A stretch of DNA of 64,000 bases from Methylocaldum marinum (GCF_003584645.1 NZ_AP017928.1:1514981-1578980), one strand, 5' to 3'. Shown: positions 49,520 to 58,906, counted from the stretch's first letter. The notes: a model not told the origin generated them from the letters alone. Made by a program: numbers and translations.

Positions 49520-50800
49520 TCACAGCGTTTGTCTTACCTCTTCAGTGAGTAAGTTTAAATGGGTACGTATATCATCGGCACGGAACCATTTGTGAGGCAG
49601 CGATACAACGCCCCAGTAAGGGGGCGCGTTGGCCTTAACTACAAGCGAGGGGTTCGCCATCCGGACCAGAAATTCCGGACCATCAAGAAGTGTGAAATTT
49701 GAAACGTAACGGCCTGGATTCAATGCAAGATTTGGTACTTCCAACCGGAAAACAGTCTTCTTGGCGGCATTCACGGTGAAGTGGTCATTCGCTGTCTCAG
49801 TCGAAAAGCCAGTTACAAACTGACCGCTTTCGGTCCAAACCGGGATACCCATAATTAAGCGTCGCGGCGTGTGATTCGGCGTGAAGGCAACATGAAAATA
49901 GAGCGTTTCGCCGGCGCGTATTTCATCGATCGGCCTCCCATCAGCATCGCTCCAGTAGTGTTCGAGATCGGCGACCGCATCGGTATTATGTATCCAGGGA
50001 CCCAGTATACTCTCGATACGTTTTTCCGATGTTTGCTCGACTACATTCATGGTCTCATAGAAAGCAACCGCCGCCTCCGGCTCTCCCTTGAATACGATTC
50101 TGCCTTTATCCAACACGATCACGCGGGAGCAGAAATGCTTGATATCCGCCATCGAGTGGGACACTAAAATGAAACAGCAGCGCTCCCGAAGTTCGCGCAG
50201 GCGCGCCAGGCATTTTTGGCGGAATCTGAAATCGCCGACAGCGAGCGTTTCGTCGATGAGCAGGATATCGGGTTCGCTCGCAAGATTGATGGCGAAGGCA
50301 AGCCGCATCAGCATCCCCGCGCTATAAGAGGAAACCGGCGCATTGATCGCGTCGCCCAATTCCGTGAAGGCGACAATGTCGTCGAACATTCGCTCCATTT
50401 CTCGTCGACTGCGTCCCAACATCGCGCCTTTCAGAAATATGTTTTCCCGCCCGCTCGCGGACATGCGAAACCCGGCAGTGAGATCGATCAGCGCTGCGGT
50501 CGATCCGCTCAGCCGAATCTCTCCCTCATCCGGTAACAACTGCCCGGCAAGGAGGCGCAAAAGGGTAGTTTTACCGGAACCGTTCAGTCCGATGATACCT
50601 AACGCCTCGCCCCGCGCGACGCGGAATCCGATGTCGCGAAGCGCCCAAAATTCGGTTGGCCTTAATTTCCCGACGGACGTCCGGCCCCGCCCTAACAAAA
50701 CACGGCCGAAAACCCCCGCCGCCCGACGCCGTACTTCGGAAGGCGAACGAGCGTAAAGCTTGGACAGGCGGTCGACCTCAACCATAGAACTCATGATCAT
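49520..50800 (-). CDS. wzt: Polysaccharide ABC exporter ATPase (Wzt type)
   Basis: About 426 residues. The ATPase part has Walker A GLNGSGKTT, signature SSYSAGMLMRLAF and Walker B DILLIDETLAVGD. A C-terminal extension from about 250 (HNTDAVADLEHYWSDADGRP, then LNPGRYVSNFTLL) is the beta-sandwich that in Wzt proteins binds the modified non-reducing end of the polymer. ATG 50800 overlaps the permease stop (ATGA); ATG 50794 with GGCGGA upstream is also possible. An upstream in-frame start at 50848 lies inside the permease gene and is rejected. Confidence 0.9.
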   Translation of the reverse strand: MIMSSMVEVDRLSKLYARSPSEVRRRAAGVFGRVLLGRGRTSVGKLRPTEFWALRDIGFRVARGEALGIIGLNGSGKTTLLRLLAGQLLPDEGEIRLSGSTAALIDLTAGFRMSASGRENIFLKGAMLGRSRREMERMFDDIVAFTELGDAINAPVSSYSAGMLMRLAFAINLASEPDILLIDETLAVGDFRFRQKCLARLRELRERCCFILVSHSMADIKHFCSRVIVLDKGRIVFKGEPEAAVAFYETMNVVEQTSEKRIESILGPWIHNTDAVADLEHYWSDADGRPIDEIRAGETLYFHVAFTPNHTPRRLIMGIPVWTESGQFVTGFSTETANDHFTVNAAKKTVFRLEVPNLALNPGRYVSNFTLLDGPEFLVRMANPSLVVKANAPPYWGVVSLPHKWFRADDIRTHLNLLTEEVRQTL

Positions 50801-51633
50801 CCGCCTATCCCCCGGACCCGATACTCCATCAGATAAAAGATACGGCAACCGAGCAAAAGCACCGCAGCTCCCAATATTGCGTAGATGCCGAGAAGCCAGG
50901 CATTCTCCGGCAACCCACGGAAAAACAGCACTCGCGCTTCTTCGATGAAGATGTATGCCGGATTCCAGGCAAGAATTTCACTAAAGGGAAGACTCGACAC
51001 GGGGAAAATGACACCGCTTAGAAAGATACCGTATTGCAGTACGATCATGGTTACCCGGCCGACATCGGCATATATGACATTAGCCATCGCCAGGATCAGG
51101 CCGATACCGAAAAAGAAAAGAATCGCCGGTACCAGCACAACAGGCAGCAGCACCGCGCTCCAAGTCAGTTTCGTCGACGTTATGAGAATCACCACGGCTA
51201 CGAAAGCCATCCTAACTAGGGTGTCGAAGAGAATTTGAGCGAAACCCGATATGACCATGGCGCTCAGCGGAAGGGCTGTTTTCATGACCTCGGTATTTCG
51301 CGAGCGAACGGTCTGTAACGGCTGTTGAATACAGCCAGCCAGGAGAAACCAAATGGTTGCGCCTAATGCGACATAGCTTGCGGGATTGACGCCCTCGAAG
51401 CCGGGCAGAACGCCGCGAAGTGCGAGAAGTGCGTACAGCATGACTGGCGTGAGCGGCAAAAGGACGTTCCATGCAACCCCGAAAAACGTGCCTTGGTAGA
51501 GGGTACGAAAGTCCTGCCTAAACGCCGTCGAGATATGATCGCGGTGTTGTACGAGTTCGCGCACGATATGGCGCACGGCTGTTATTACACCTTCGTTCAG
51601 GCGATCATCGGGACGGATGATTCGGATGTGCAT
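50797..51633 (-). CDS. wzm: Polysaccharide ABC exporter permease (Wzm type)
   Basis: A 278-residue ABC-2 permease with six predicted helices: RTLYQGTFFGVAWNVLLPLT near the N-terminus, GATIWFLLAGCIQQPL, and the C-terminal block GIFLSGVIFPVSSLPF. With Wzt it flips the finished polymer across the inner membrane. The start at ATG 51633 gives the family length; a longer frame would overlap the upstream gene. Confidence 0.9.
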   Translation of the reverse strand: MHIRIIRPDDRLNEGVITAVRHIVRELVQHRDHISTAFRQDFRTLYQGTFFGVAWNVLLPLTPVMLYALLALRGVLPGFEGVNPASYVALGATIWFLLAGCIQQPLQTVRSRNTEVMKTALPLSAMVISGFAQILFDTLVRMAFVAVVILITSTKLTWSAVLLPVVLVPAILFFFGIGLILAMANVIYADVGRVTMIVLQYGIFLSGVIFPVSSLPFSEILAWNPAYIFIEEARVLFFRGLPENAWLLGIYAILGAAVLLLGCRIFYLMEYRVRGIGG

Positions 51634-51682
51634 GCGTCGAGGTTTCCAAACGAGATTTCCTGGGGTAAGTAGACGAAATGTA

Positions 51683-52924
51683 TTAGGCGCCGTTGGCAAG
51701 CTGTTCGCGCGGGCCGTGACGCTCCCAAGCCCTTTGGCGTAATGCGGGAATAGTCGAGCTTGACACCGAATAATATCGAACGCCTCGTCGCTCACCCTGT
51801 GATATGAGTGCTTCCATGGTATCGCAGTGGTGTTTGAAATAGGCCTTGTAGTCTCTGTCGCGAAAAAACGATGGGTGGGCGTCCACGGCTGTTTTCATCA
51901 GGTTTCCATATTGCGAATCTTGATCATGCTTCCAAAAATAATTGTCCGCCTGAGCCCGCCCGTCGGCGCCGATGACGTACACTTCCTGCGCCATGGCCGA
52001 TGCAACCGGGAGCATGTAGAGCGTCATGATGTTGTCTGCGACTTGAACCTTCCTGTTCTCAGGCGTGGGTAAGTTGAATTCCGGGCTTACCGGCAGAACG
52101 ATAAGCCGCGAAATCAGACTCGGATAATGTAAGGCAAGCAGCAAGCCGTGCTCGGGTGGGACGATAAAAAAGACGTTCGTATCGCTACTTAAACTTGCGA
52201 GGTGTTCGCGAAACTGCTGCGCATATGCGCTGCGCCCGAAGTGAAATACCGGATCAGCGAACGTTAAAACCGCAGGACGTGCATAGGAGAATACTTTTTG
52301 GTTCTTTACCAGGCTATTGCACGCTATCACCAAATCATCCTGGGAAACGTCGATATGGAATATTTGTTGAATCGACGGCCCGGTTCCGAGAACGAAGGCT
52401 CGCTGGCAACCTTTGTACCTGCTGTATAAGAATTCATAGTTTTTTCGGGAGACTTCTTCGAGTTTTTTACGCGTGTCCGATAAGGAAACGGTGTCATGTA
52501 AGGCATAGATCCGCTGGAAAGCGACCGATTCGTGATAAGTGAAGAACCGCTTATCGATGCACTCCAATTTGGCATTGAAACGCTCCAGAGCTTCTAGGCT
52601 GCAACGCACCGTGTGCTTATGGATCAGCACCGTTTCGAACGACTCGTCGGCGATTCGCGTCAGGAAAGTCACCTCCGCCGGCATGGAATATCCGCGTTCC
52701 GCCGCTAAGGCCGGTGTGCCGACCAAAGTTACGCTTAGACCCGATTGGGCGGGTATGTACCATGCTATCCAGTCGACAATATCGTTTAGCTCTTCGAGAT
52801 TCGACGCCGGTGGCCATACCAGTAATCGCGACCGTTTAACGTTGGACTCTCGATATTTCCACCGGGCTATGCGCCGAAGCACGATATAGGCGAAATAAGA
52901 TATTCGCCGGACAATCAACATCAT
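51683..52924 (-). CDS. DUF115/MptE-like protein in polysaccharide cluster
   Basis: About 413 residues. The recognisable part begins near residue 175 with RAFVLGTGPSIQQIFHIDVS, ACNSLVKN, and later QEVYVIGADGRAQADNYFWK, the pattern of DUF115/MptE-like and GT42-like domains (compare GNGPSL and IGFDHN in the big fusion protein). The first 170 residues hold no family I know. The activity is unknown; a transferase acting on a nucleotide-linked substrate is likely. ATG 52924 is preferred over an upstream TTG at 52984 that has no ribosome site. Confidence 0.6.
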   Translation of the reverse strand: MMLIVRRISYFAYIVLRRIARWKYRESNVKRSRLLVWPPASNLEELNDIVDWIAWYIPAQSGLSVTLVGTPALAAERGYSMPAEVTFLTRIADESFETVLIHKHTVRCSLEALERFNAKLECIDKRFFTYHESVAFQRIYALHDTVSLSDTRKKLEEVSRKNYEFLYSRYKGCQRAFVLGTGPSIQQIFHIDVSQDDLVIACNSLVKNQKVFSYARPAVLTFADPVFHFGRSAYAQQFREHLASLSSDTNVFFIVPPEHGLLLALHYPSLISRLIVLPVSPEFNLPTPENRKVQVADNIMTLYMLPVASAMAQEVYVIGADGRAQADNYFWKHDQDSQYGNLMKTAVDAHPSFFRDRDYKAYFKHHCDTMEALISQGERRGVRYYSVSSSTIPALRQRAWERHGPREQLANGA

Positions 52925-52996
52925 CTGAAATTCTCGATTACCGCGTCCTTGGCGTGCAGGGAAATAGGAAGTCTTCTGCGTCAATACGCAGTCTCA

Positions 52997-53740
52997 TTAC
53001 TCTGGATCGTGCAAGCGCCCACCGATTCCACCATCTACCGGAATACTCGCACCGGTAATAAACGATGCTTTCTCGGACGCTAAAAAAACCGCCACACGTG
53101 CAATTTCATCCGGACTCGCAATCCGTCCCATAGGATGGGCCGCACCCAACGCTTCCAACAAGTCCGTTCGCCCGTCGAAACCAGCCAAAAGCATAGGCGT
53201 TTCCGTTGCCGCCGGAGTAATTTCGTTAATCCTGACAGCGCTACCCAACTCGACCGCGAGACATCTTGTCAGGCCGCTTAAGGCAGCTTTGCTGGTTGCA
53301 TAGCATGAAAAACGCGACTTGGTTAACTTCGTGTGAATGCTTCCTATGTTCAAGACGGATCCTTTAGCCTCTTTCAAGCGGGGCAGCAACCCCTGGATCA
53401 ATAGAAACGGAGCTAGCAGATTTACGTTCAAGCTCTGCCGCCAGTCGTCTATCCCCAAGCCGTCCAACGATGCGACGATCTGAATCGCGGCGTTATTCAC
53501 CAGCACATCGAGTCGCTGATCGCCGATCGCTTCAAAGATATTCCGGATTGCACTGTCGCGGTATTCCGCATCTTCCACCAGCGCATTCAAGTCAATATCA
53601 ATGGATTCATCGCAGCAACTTGGATCGGGGTGGGTTTTATCGGTAGCAATGACCCGAAAACCGTCATCCCTGAACGCACGACACAGCGCGGCGCCAATGG
53701 CGCCGGCTGCGCCCGTGATCAATGCTGTTTTCGTCCACAT
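52997..53740 (-). CDS. SDR family oxidoreductase
   Basis: A 247-residue classical short-chain dehydrogenase: GAAGAIG cofactor loop, NNAA, Ser in SVLNIGSIH, and Tyr and Lys in YATSKAAL; the C-terminus is FITGASIPVDGG. It begins directly after the stop of the D-2-hydroxyacid dehydrogenase gene, so they are co-transcribed and probably act on the same pathway intermediate. Confidence 0.88.
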   Translation of the reverse strand: MWTKTALITGAAGAIGAALCRAFRDDGFRVIATDKTHPDPSCCDESIDIDLNALVEDAEYRDSAIRNIFEAIGDQRLDVLVNNAAIQIVASLDGLGIDDWRQSLNVNLLAPFLLIQGLLPRLKEAKGSVLNIGSIHTKLTKSRFSCYATSKAALSGLTRCLAVELGSAVRINEITPAATETPMLLAGFDGRTDLLEALGAAHPMGRIASPDEIARVAVFLASEKASFITGASIPVDGGIGGRLHDPE

Positions 53741-54697
53741 TCAACAGCCACCAACAATGCCGATGCCAAGCATTTCAAACAGCAACTTCATTGAGCGTTC
53801 GCTCGCGGCCTGGACCGCCTCGATTGTGTTTGATCCGTTATGCGAGCCGAATATGCAACGATCAAAGCCACGCAACGGGGAGTTCATCGGCAGGGGTTCC
53901 ACTTCCATAACGTCTAGCGCCGCTGAATGGACCTTGCCGGACCGCAGAGCCTCAATCAATGCCGTTTCGTCGATTAACGGGCCACGAGCTACGTTTACAA
54001 TACGAACTCCATTTTTTGCAATGTTCAGAGTTTCGGCGTTCAACATATGTCGATTGTCTTTATTCAGCGAGCACGCCAGAACAATAAAATCGCAGGCCCC
54101 TAGCCGGTTCGGCCATATTTCGGCCTCGCATCCTTCCGCGGTATCCCCATTGAGCACTGCCGGATCGTAGACGATGACCTTCATGTCGGCAGCAACCGCA
54201 CGCCGAGCGATGTTCTTGCCGATATCGCCATATCCGGCCAGTCCTACGACCTTGTCTTTCAGTGAAATACCGCGGGGTTTCGGCCAATGACCGGCTCTAA
54301 CCTCCCGGTCAATAAAAAACGTTTCGCGTGCCAAACCGGTGATATAACACATTGCTACATCGGCAACTTCACGGCCGAACATGAAAGGGGTGTTCGTGAC
54401 CGCAATTCCGTGATCGCTTGCTGCACTGAAGTCTATGTTATCGACACCGATTCCCCATTTGACGAGCGCTCTCAATCGCCCCTTCCGGCCAGCTTCCAGT
54501 ACTTTTCTTGTAGCTGGATCATCGCCCACTATCCATCCGTCAAATTCCGGCACAATTGCTAACAGCTCCTCCTCACTCAGCGTCTGGACAACCTTTGGGC
54601 AGTGTACCTGCACGCCCCTTTTTTCAAAATGCGGTCGGAAACTGTCCATTACAGCAAGCATCGGCGGACAGGTGATAAGCACTTTCTCATTAGCCAT
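53741..54697 (-). CDS. D-2-hydroxyacid dehydrogenase
   Basis: A 318-residue protein of the phosphoglycerate/D-lactate dehydrogenase family. The NAD site is GLAGYGDIGKN, the catalytic Arg is in IVNVARGPLIDE, and the His is in FGSHNGSNTIEA. In this setting the substrate is probably a sugar-derived 2-hydroxy or 2-keto acid for the cytidylyltransferase encoded 3 bp upstream, and not serine synthesis; this is inference. Confidence 0.87.
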   Translation of the reverse strand: MANEKVLITCPPMLAVMDSFRPHFEKRGVQVHCPKVVQTLSEEELLAIVPEFDGWIVGDDPATRKVLEAGRKGRLRALVKWGIGVDNIDFSAASDHGIAVTNTPFMFGREVADVAMCYITGLARETFFIDREVRAGHWPKPRGISLKDKVVGLAGYGDIGKNIARRAVAADMKVIVYDPAVLNGDTAEGCEAEIWPNRLGACDFIVLACSLNKDNRHMLNAETLNIAKNGVRIVNVARGPLIDETALIEALRSGKVHSAALDVMEVEPLPMNSPLRGFDRCIFGSHNGSNTIEAVQAASERSMKLLFEMLGIGIVGGC

Positions 54698-54700
54698 GGT

Positions 54701-55390
54701 TCACACCTGCATGGATTTGGCGACCGCAACAGCAAGCTCCCAATCGGCTTGATCGTCGATATCAATCGATTCCAGCTTTGGGGTTTCGAATAGCAAGGGG
54801 CGCTCACCGATTCTTGCATTCGTTCTAGCAAAGCTTTCCTGAGTGAATATGTATAGATTCGAGTTTTCCTCAAACCACGGCTCAAGATCTTGTGTCCTTA
54901 CCAGATTCGTCGGGTCATGGTTCACAGGACTGGCATCTTGTCGATAGAAACGGGTTTGAAATTTGTTGACAGTAAACAACGAATCCGCGTTACCCGCGGC
55001 TTCCTCTTGTTCGAAGAGACTAAGCGCCGCCTTGATCGTGGCGGCACTCAGTAACGGGTTGGTCGTATGTGTCATGACATAAACGTCTGCTGGAACATTC
55101 GCGATGTCGTCCTCCAGTACTCTGTTCATACTCACGAAATCTCCGCAGAGCTCCGGTTTGCGGTCGCGAATCCGCACGCGATCGGAATCAGCCAATCCAT
55201 GCTCGGCCAGGATTGACCTAGCATCGGTGTTAATGACTACCTCGGTGATCTCCGAAATTAAAAGCAATGTATCGAGAATCCACCGAAACAATGGTTTGCC
55301 GTTGAAATCGCGAAAGTTTTTATTCGGCACCCGTTCACTATGCGCCTTCATGGGAAGTAGAGCAACGATAGAACGATTCCTAAAATTCAT
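54701..55390 (-). CDS. CMP-sugar cytidylyltransferase (NeuA/KdsB-like)
   Basis: A 229-residue acylneuraminate cytidylyltransferase-family protein with IVALLPMKAHSERVPNKNFR, GKPLFRWILDTLL, TDARSI and MTHTTNPLL; SIDIDDQADWELA is near the C-terminus. Such enzymes activate 2-keto sugar acids with CTP. No NeuB-type synthase is near, so the substrate is unlikely to be ordinary sialic acid. It is followed at 3 bp by the hydroxyacid dehydrogenase. Confidence 0.87.
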   Translation of the reverse strand: MNFRNRSIVALLPMKAHSERVPNKNFRDFNGKPLFRWILDTLLLISEITEVVINTDARSILAEHGLADSDRVRIRDRKPELCGDFVSMNRVLEDDIANVPADVYVMTHTTNPLLSAATIKAALSLFEQEEAAGNADSLFTVNKFQTRFYRQDASPVNHDPTNLVRTQDLEPWFEENSNLYIFTQESFARTNARIGERPLLFETPKLESIDIDDQADWELAVAVAKSMQV

Positions 55391-55453
55391 ATCACACCTA
55401 ATCCAAACCTGTTGAATTTCACTGATCTCATATACTGGGAATCGATCATTTTT

Positions 55454-56335
55454 CTACTTCGGAAAAAAGTACATCTCTTTCATTTCCTTCGATAGTTTGC
55501 GATGTTCGTGATTTCCTCGGTATGTTCCCCAATATTGCATAAGCCTGAACATCAAAATTTCCCGGTATACGGCCATCAATTTCCTTTCCTGAAGAGCACA
55601 GCCTATATCCGATAACACCGCGCTCACGTAGTATCGAAGAAAATCGCTAAAGTGAACGTGCACCTGTGGCATCACATACTGTAGCGCAATAGCTTCACGC
55701 TCGTAACGTCTGCGAACCTTTAGCCATGATTCGTCGTGCAGGTGATAAACTTTTGCGTCGGCTATATAAGCGATTTTCATATTCTGCTGTACAAGCCGTT
55801 TCGCAAGTTCCATATCTTCCAGGCCGGTCAGTTCTTCATTAAAACGGTTCTTACACCAGATATCTTTTCTAAGAGCGGCATTTGCGTTGTTACAGAAGAA
55901 CCCCTCCTGGGGAATTTTGCTCGTCGGCGGAAAATATTTTTCGAAAATCTGAGTTTCGCTAAATCTACTTCCGTTTCCCCCTATCTGTCCCCCGTAGACA
56001 TACGCGGCCACACCATTCCTTAGCGGCTCGAGGAGTAGTTTCAACCAATGTCCGTTCTCTGGAATGCAATGACCGCTCACGAATACTAAGAAGTCACCTG
56101 ACGCGGCTTCACATCCCTGATTCAATGAGCGTCCAAACGTAAATTCATTCTTCGCAATATGGAGAACGTTGCATTGATATTCTGTAGCTATATCCAGCGT
56201 TCTATCAGTCGACCCGGAGTCGACCACAATTATTTCCAGCTCGGTACCATCTACATTCTTTGATCTAATCGACTTAAGAAGATCACCTAGGTGTTTCTCT
56301 TCGTTATAGGTTCTGATGATTACACTTACTGACAT
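55454..56335 (-). CDS. GT2 family glycosyltransferase
   Basis: A 293-residue GT-A enzyme with VSVIIRTYNEEKHLGDLLKS, IVVDSGSTDRTLDIA, FTFGRSLNQGCEAASGDFLV and the acceptor-side motif LTGLEDMELAKRL. It begins 9 bp after the MBL-fold gene. It could use the CMP-linked product of the neighbouring genes, but GT2 enzymes mostly use UDP- or GDP-sugars, so the donor is open. Confidence 0.87.
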   Translation of the reverse strand: MSVSVIIRTYNEEKHLGDLLKSIRSKNVDGTELEIIVVDSGSTDRTLDIATEYQCNVLHIAKNEFTFGRSLNQGCEAASGDFLVFVSGHCIPENGHWLKLLLEPLRNGVAAYVYGGQIGGNGSRFSETQIFEKYFPPTSKIPQEGFFCNNANAALRKDIWCKNRFNEELTGLEDMELAKRLVQQNMKIAYIADAKVYHLHDESWLKVRRRYEREAIALQYVMPQVHVHFSDFLRYYVSAVLSDIGCALQERKLMAVYREILMFRLMQYWGTYRGNHEHRKLSKEMKEMYFFPK

Positions 56336-56344
56336 CAGCTATGT

Positions 56345-57118
56345 TTAGATCACAGTGGGATTAAAAATCAGCTTGAAATCCGGGCGAATAAGCTCATACA
56401 ACAGCTGGATTTCTTCGCGAAAGACAGAATTCACCTTGAACATATCCCAATGCATCGGCACAAAGACTTTGACACCGATGTCCGTTGCCATGGTAAAAGC
56501 TTCTCTTACCGTCATGTTGCCAATAATTCCATCTCTTTCCCGATAGTAATTGCGTTCGTTTACCGGAAGGATAGCGATGTCAATTGTTCCTAAAGTGGAT
56601 AACGTGCTGAGCAGTTCAGCACAGAGGGAGGTATCTCCTGAATGATAAATTCGGCGCGCGTTAAATTCGAAAACATACCCGACACACCGCAGGTTGCCTT
56701 GAAGATCTCTCTCAATTACTGGATGCGCGGCGGGAACAGCTCGGATCTTTAGTACTCGACTTATAGTTAGCCAATTTTCGGTCGCGATGATAATTCGATT
56801 ATCTTCGATACCCAGCTCTTTTAGAATAAACGCAACTTCACCAGGACAAACGAACTTGCACAATGGCGACGCAACGGAAATGGGAATGATAGTTTCCGGA
56901 TCACAATGATCAATATGCGCATGTGTTATCAATACATAATCAGCATCATTGATTAGTGAAGGAGCTATGCGGATTGGAACCATGCGACGACACATCTCGC
57001 CCTCCATTTTCTCGACTGAATCGGATAAGTAGGGGTCGATGTAGACTATACATTCACCAAACTGGAACTTAAATCCAGCTTGCCCAAGTGCAGTAACCGC
57101 GATATCTATTATATCCAT
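56345..57118 (-). CDS. MBL-fold hydrolase, UlaG-like
   Basis: A 257-residue metallo-beta-lactamase-fold protein with the metal motif THAHIDHCD, a late YHSGDTS and PMHWDMF. UlaG-like members hydrolyse lactones of sugar acids. As the first gene of the long minus-strand island it probably acts with the hydroxyacid dehydrogenase, SDR and cytidylyltransferase encoded downstream. No strong ribosome site is visible before ATG 57118. Confidence 0.82.
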   Translation of the reverse strand: MDIIDIAVTALGQAGFKFQFGECIVYIDPYLSDSVEKMEGEMCRRMVPIRIAPSLINDADYVLITHAHIDHCDPETIIPISVASPLCKFVCPGEVAFILKELGIEDNRIIIATENWLTISRVLKIRAVPAAHPVIERDLQGNLRCVGYVFEFNARRIYHSGDTSLCAELLSTLSTLGTIDIAILPVNERNYYRERDGIIGNMTVREAFTMATDIGVKVFVPMHWDMFKVNSVFREEIQLLYELIRPDFKLIFNPTVI

Positions 57119-57432
57119 ACTAGATTTTTAGGTCGACCTATTTAGAATTTCCCTATAAAAGTATTAGAATGACGATATTTCACGCGAAGATTTCCTAGGT
57201 AGCTGATATTGAAAACCGTCATATCCATTATAATAGTCGGATGTTTTCTGGATAGGTCGAGACGTTTCATATGCCATATTGTTTTTATGGTCAGTTTATA
57301 GCTTAGCTATCATGGAGAATATCAGATAGGTACGCAGGTGCAAATAATTCCAAAAAATATCACCAGAATTTAACCATCCTGTCGCCACCTTCGACATCCT
57401 AACGCGCTTCGACCGTTGCGGAAAAGACTAAG
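57119..57432. other. AT-rich upstream region of the island
   Basis: The 314 bp between the MBL-fold gene and the IS5 element are AT-rich and contain no gene. This is where the promoter for the minus-strand island should be. A small palindrome, AGGTCGACCT (57130-57139), lies close to the start. On the minus strand the part next to the IS continues the interrupted ORF from 58906 for about 20 codons. Confidence 0.45.
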
Positions 57433-58728
57433 GGGCACCTCGAAAAACCCTGAATTTTGATGAAAACCCGGCTCTAATTTTTTGACCGGGCGGGCACACG
57501 AGCCGACTCCCTCACGCTCTTGTCGCCATTTCACTTTTCATTTTCCCCGAATCGCCCGCGTTGGGGGCCTTTCGGGCGAGGGTGGGCCTCAAAAGGCCAC
57601 GACACCCGCCTGTTTCAGGTAAACCAGCCGCTTCAGGTTATAGCTGGCCGCCATCATCGTCATGGCAAAGTTCGCCCTCGCCTGGCCGATGGTGCGAATA
57701 AACTTGCCGCCCATTTGTGCGATGGCGGCGAAGGGATGCTCGACCCGTGCTCGGACCCGGGCGATGCGTTGATTACGTTGTTTCTGCCGTTCGGACAGCG
57801 GATGGTTGCGCTGGCCCTTGCGCTGGATGTGGTTGCGATAACCCGCTTCCTGGAGCTGGGCTTCCCGTTCCGCACTCGGATAGCCCTTGTCGGCATAGAC
57901 GTCCCGGCTGGTGTTGCTAGTGTTCAACACCGCCTCAAAGTGCTGGCTGTCATGAGTAGCGGCGGTGCCGGTCTCGATCTTGCGGATAACCTTGTAGCGC
58001 TTGTCCACGTTGATGGAGAGCTTGTAGCCGTGGTGGCTCTTGCCGTGCTTCTTGGTCCAGGTGGCGTCCAGGTCTTTTTGCCGCCGCTTGGCCGGGCTCC
58101 AGTCCGCCGGCATCGCGCCTTCCTTCAGCATCTCCTTATCGTCCTTGCTGAAGTGCTGCTTTGGCGCAGGCACCAGGGTGGCGTCGATGATATGCCCCCC
58201 GCGGGCGATGTAGCCATGCTTGAGCAACTGCCGCTCGATGCCGTCGAACAGCGCCTGGGCGCCGACCTCGCCGATGCGGTTCTCGAAGGTCCACATCGTG
58301 GTGCGGTCCGGGATGCTGGCCGAGTCCATCAGCCCGCAGAAGCGCTGGTAACTCATCCGATCAAGCAACTGGTATTCCATCTGCTCGTCCGAGAGATTGT
58401 TGACCCGCTTGAGAAACAGGATGCGCACCATCGTTTCGGTGGGAAACGGCGGACGACCGCCTTGCGGGCTGACCGGTCGGGGCGCCGCCTGATCCACGTC
58501 CGCGGCAAGCGCCGCAAAGTCGATGTGGGTCTCGAAGGCCACCAGCGGATCGCCCATCCGGTCGATCTTCTGCTTGCGCAAATCGGCCGCAAACAGATCG
58601 GGTTTGATCGCGCTCTTCGGAGACTTTGGCATCTTCGGTTTGGTCATGTCTGGGACTCAACACACTGATTGGCTACAGGTCCTATTTTACCGGGCGCGCG
58701 CAGACCAAGGAGGTTTTTCGAGGTGCCC
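57433..58728 (-). mobile_element. IS5-family insertion sequence
   Basis: A 1296-bp element with inverted ends GGGCACCTCGAAAAACC at 57433-57449 and its complement at 58712-58728, flanked by TAAG on both sides (57429-57432 and 58729-58732), the 4-bp duplication usual for IS5. It sits between the polysaccharide island and the gene debris to its right. Confidence 0.92.
57589..58647 (-). CDS. IS5-family transposase
   Basis: A 352-residue DDE transposase. The N-terminal DUF772 part shows GGRPPFPTETMVRILFLKRV and LSDEQMEYQLLDRMSYQRFC; catalytic residues lie in HIIDATLVPAPK, VYADKGYPSAER and the late RVRARVEHPFAAIAQMGGKF. It is intact and probably active. Confidence 0.93.
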   Translation of the reverse strand: MTKPKMPKSPKSAIKPDLFAADLRKQKIDRMGDPLVAFETHIDFAALAADVDQAAPRPVSPQGGRPPFPTETMVRILFLKRVNNLSDEQMEYQLLDRMSYQRFCGLMDSASIPDRTTMWTFENRIGEVGAQALFDGIERQLLKHGYIARGGHIIDATLVPAPKQHFSKDDKEMLKEGAMPADWSPAKRRQKDLDATWTKKHGKSHHGYKLSINVDKRYKVIRKIETGTAATHDSQHFEAVLNTSNTSRDVYADKGYPSAEREAQLQEAGYRNHIQRKGQRNHPLSERQKQRNQRIARVRARVEHPFAAIAQMGGKFIRTIGQARANFAMTMMAASYNLKRLVYLKQAGVVAF

Positions 58729-58906
58729 TAAGGTAGAGATAGACAGCTCGCATTAAGACGAAATTAGAGAAAGACCAAGCCAACCTTGAATTGGAACTGC
58801 GATAATGGCCAATTACGTTGTGTCCGATATCTTGCCAGATCAACCGACAATTGCTCCAGAAACTGGTGCCGGTTGGTGCCGATGAGGCCATAATTTCTTG
58901 GGTCAT
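58729..58906 (-). pseudogene. 5' fragment of an unassigned gene cut by IS5
   Basis: From ATG 58906 the minus strand encodes MTQEIMASSAPTGTSFWSNC and goes on to RAVYLYL, where the IS5 begins. Across the element, with one TAAG removed, the frame goes on for 18 codons (SLFRNGRSALGC) to a stop near 57375. The N-terminus faintly recalls serine acetyltransferase-like leaders but I cannot assign it. Confidence 0.4.
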
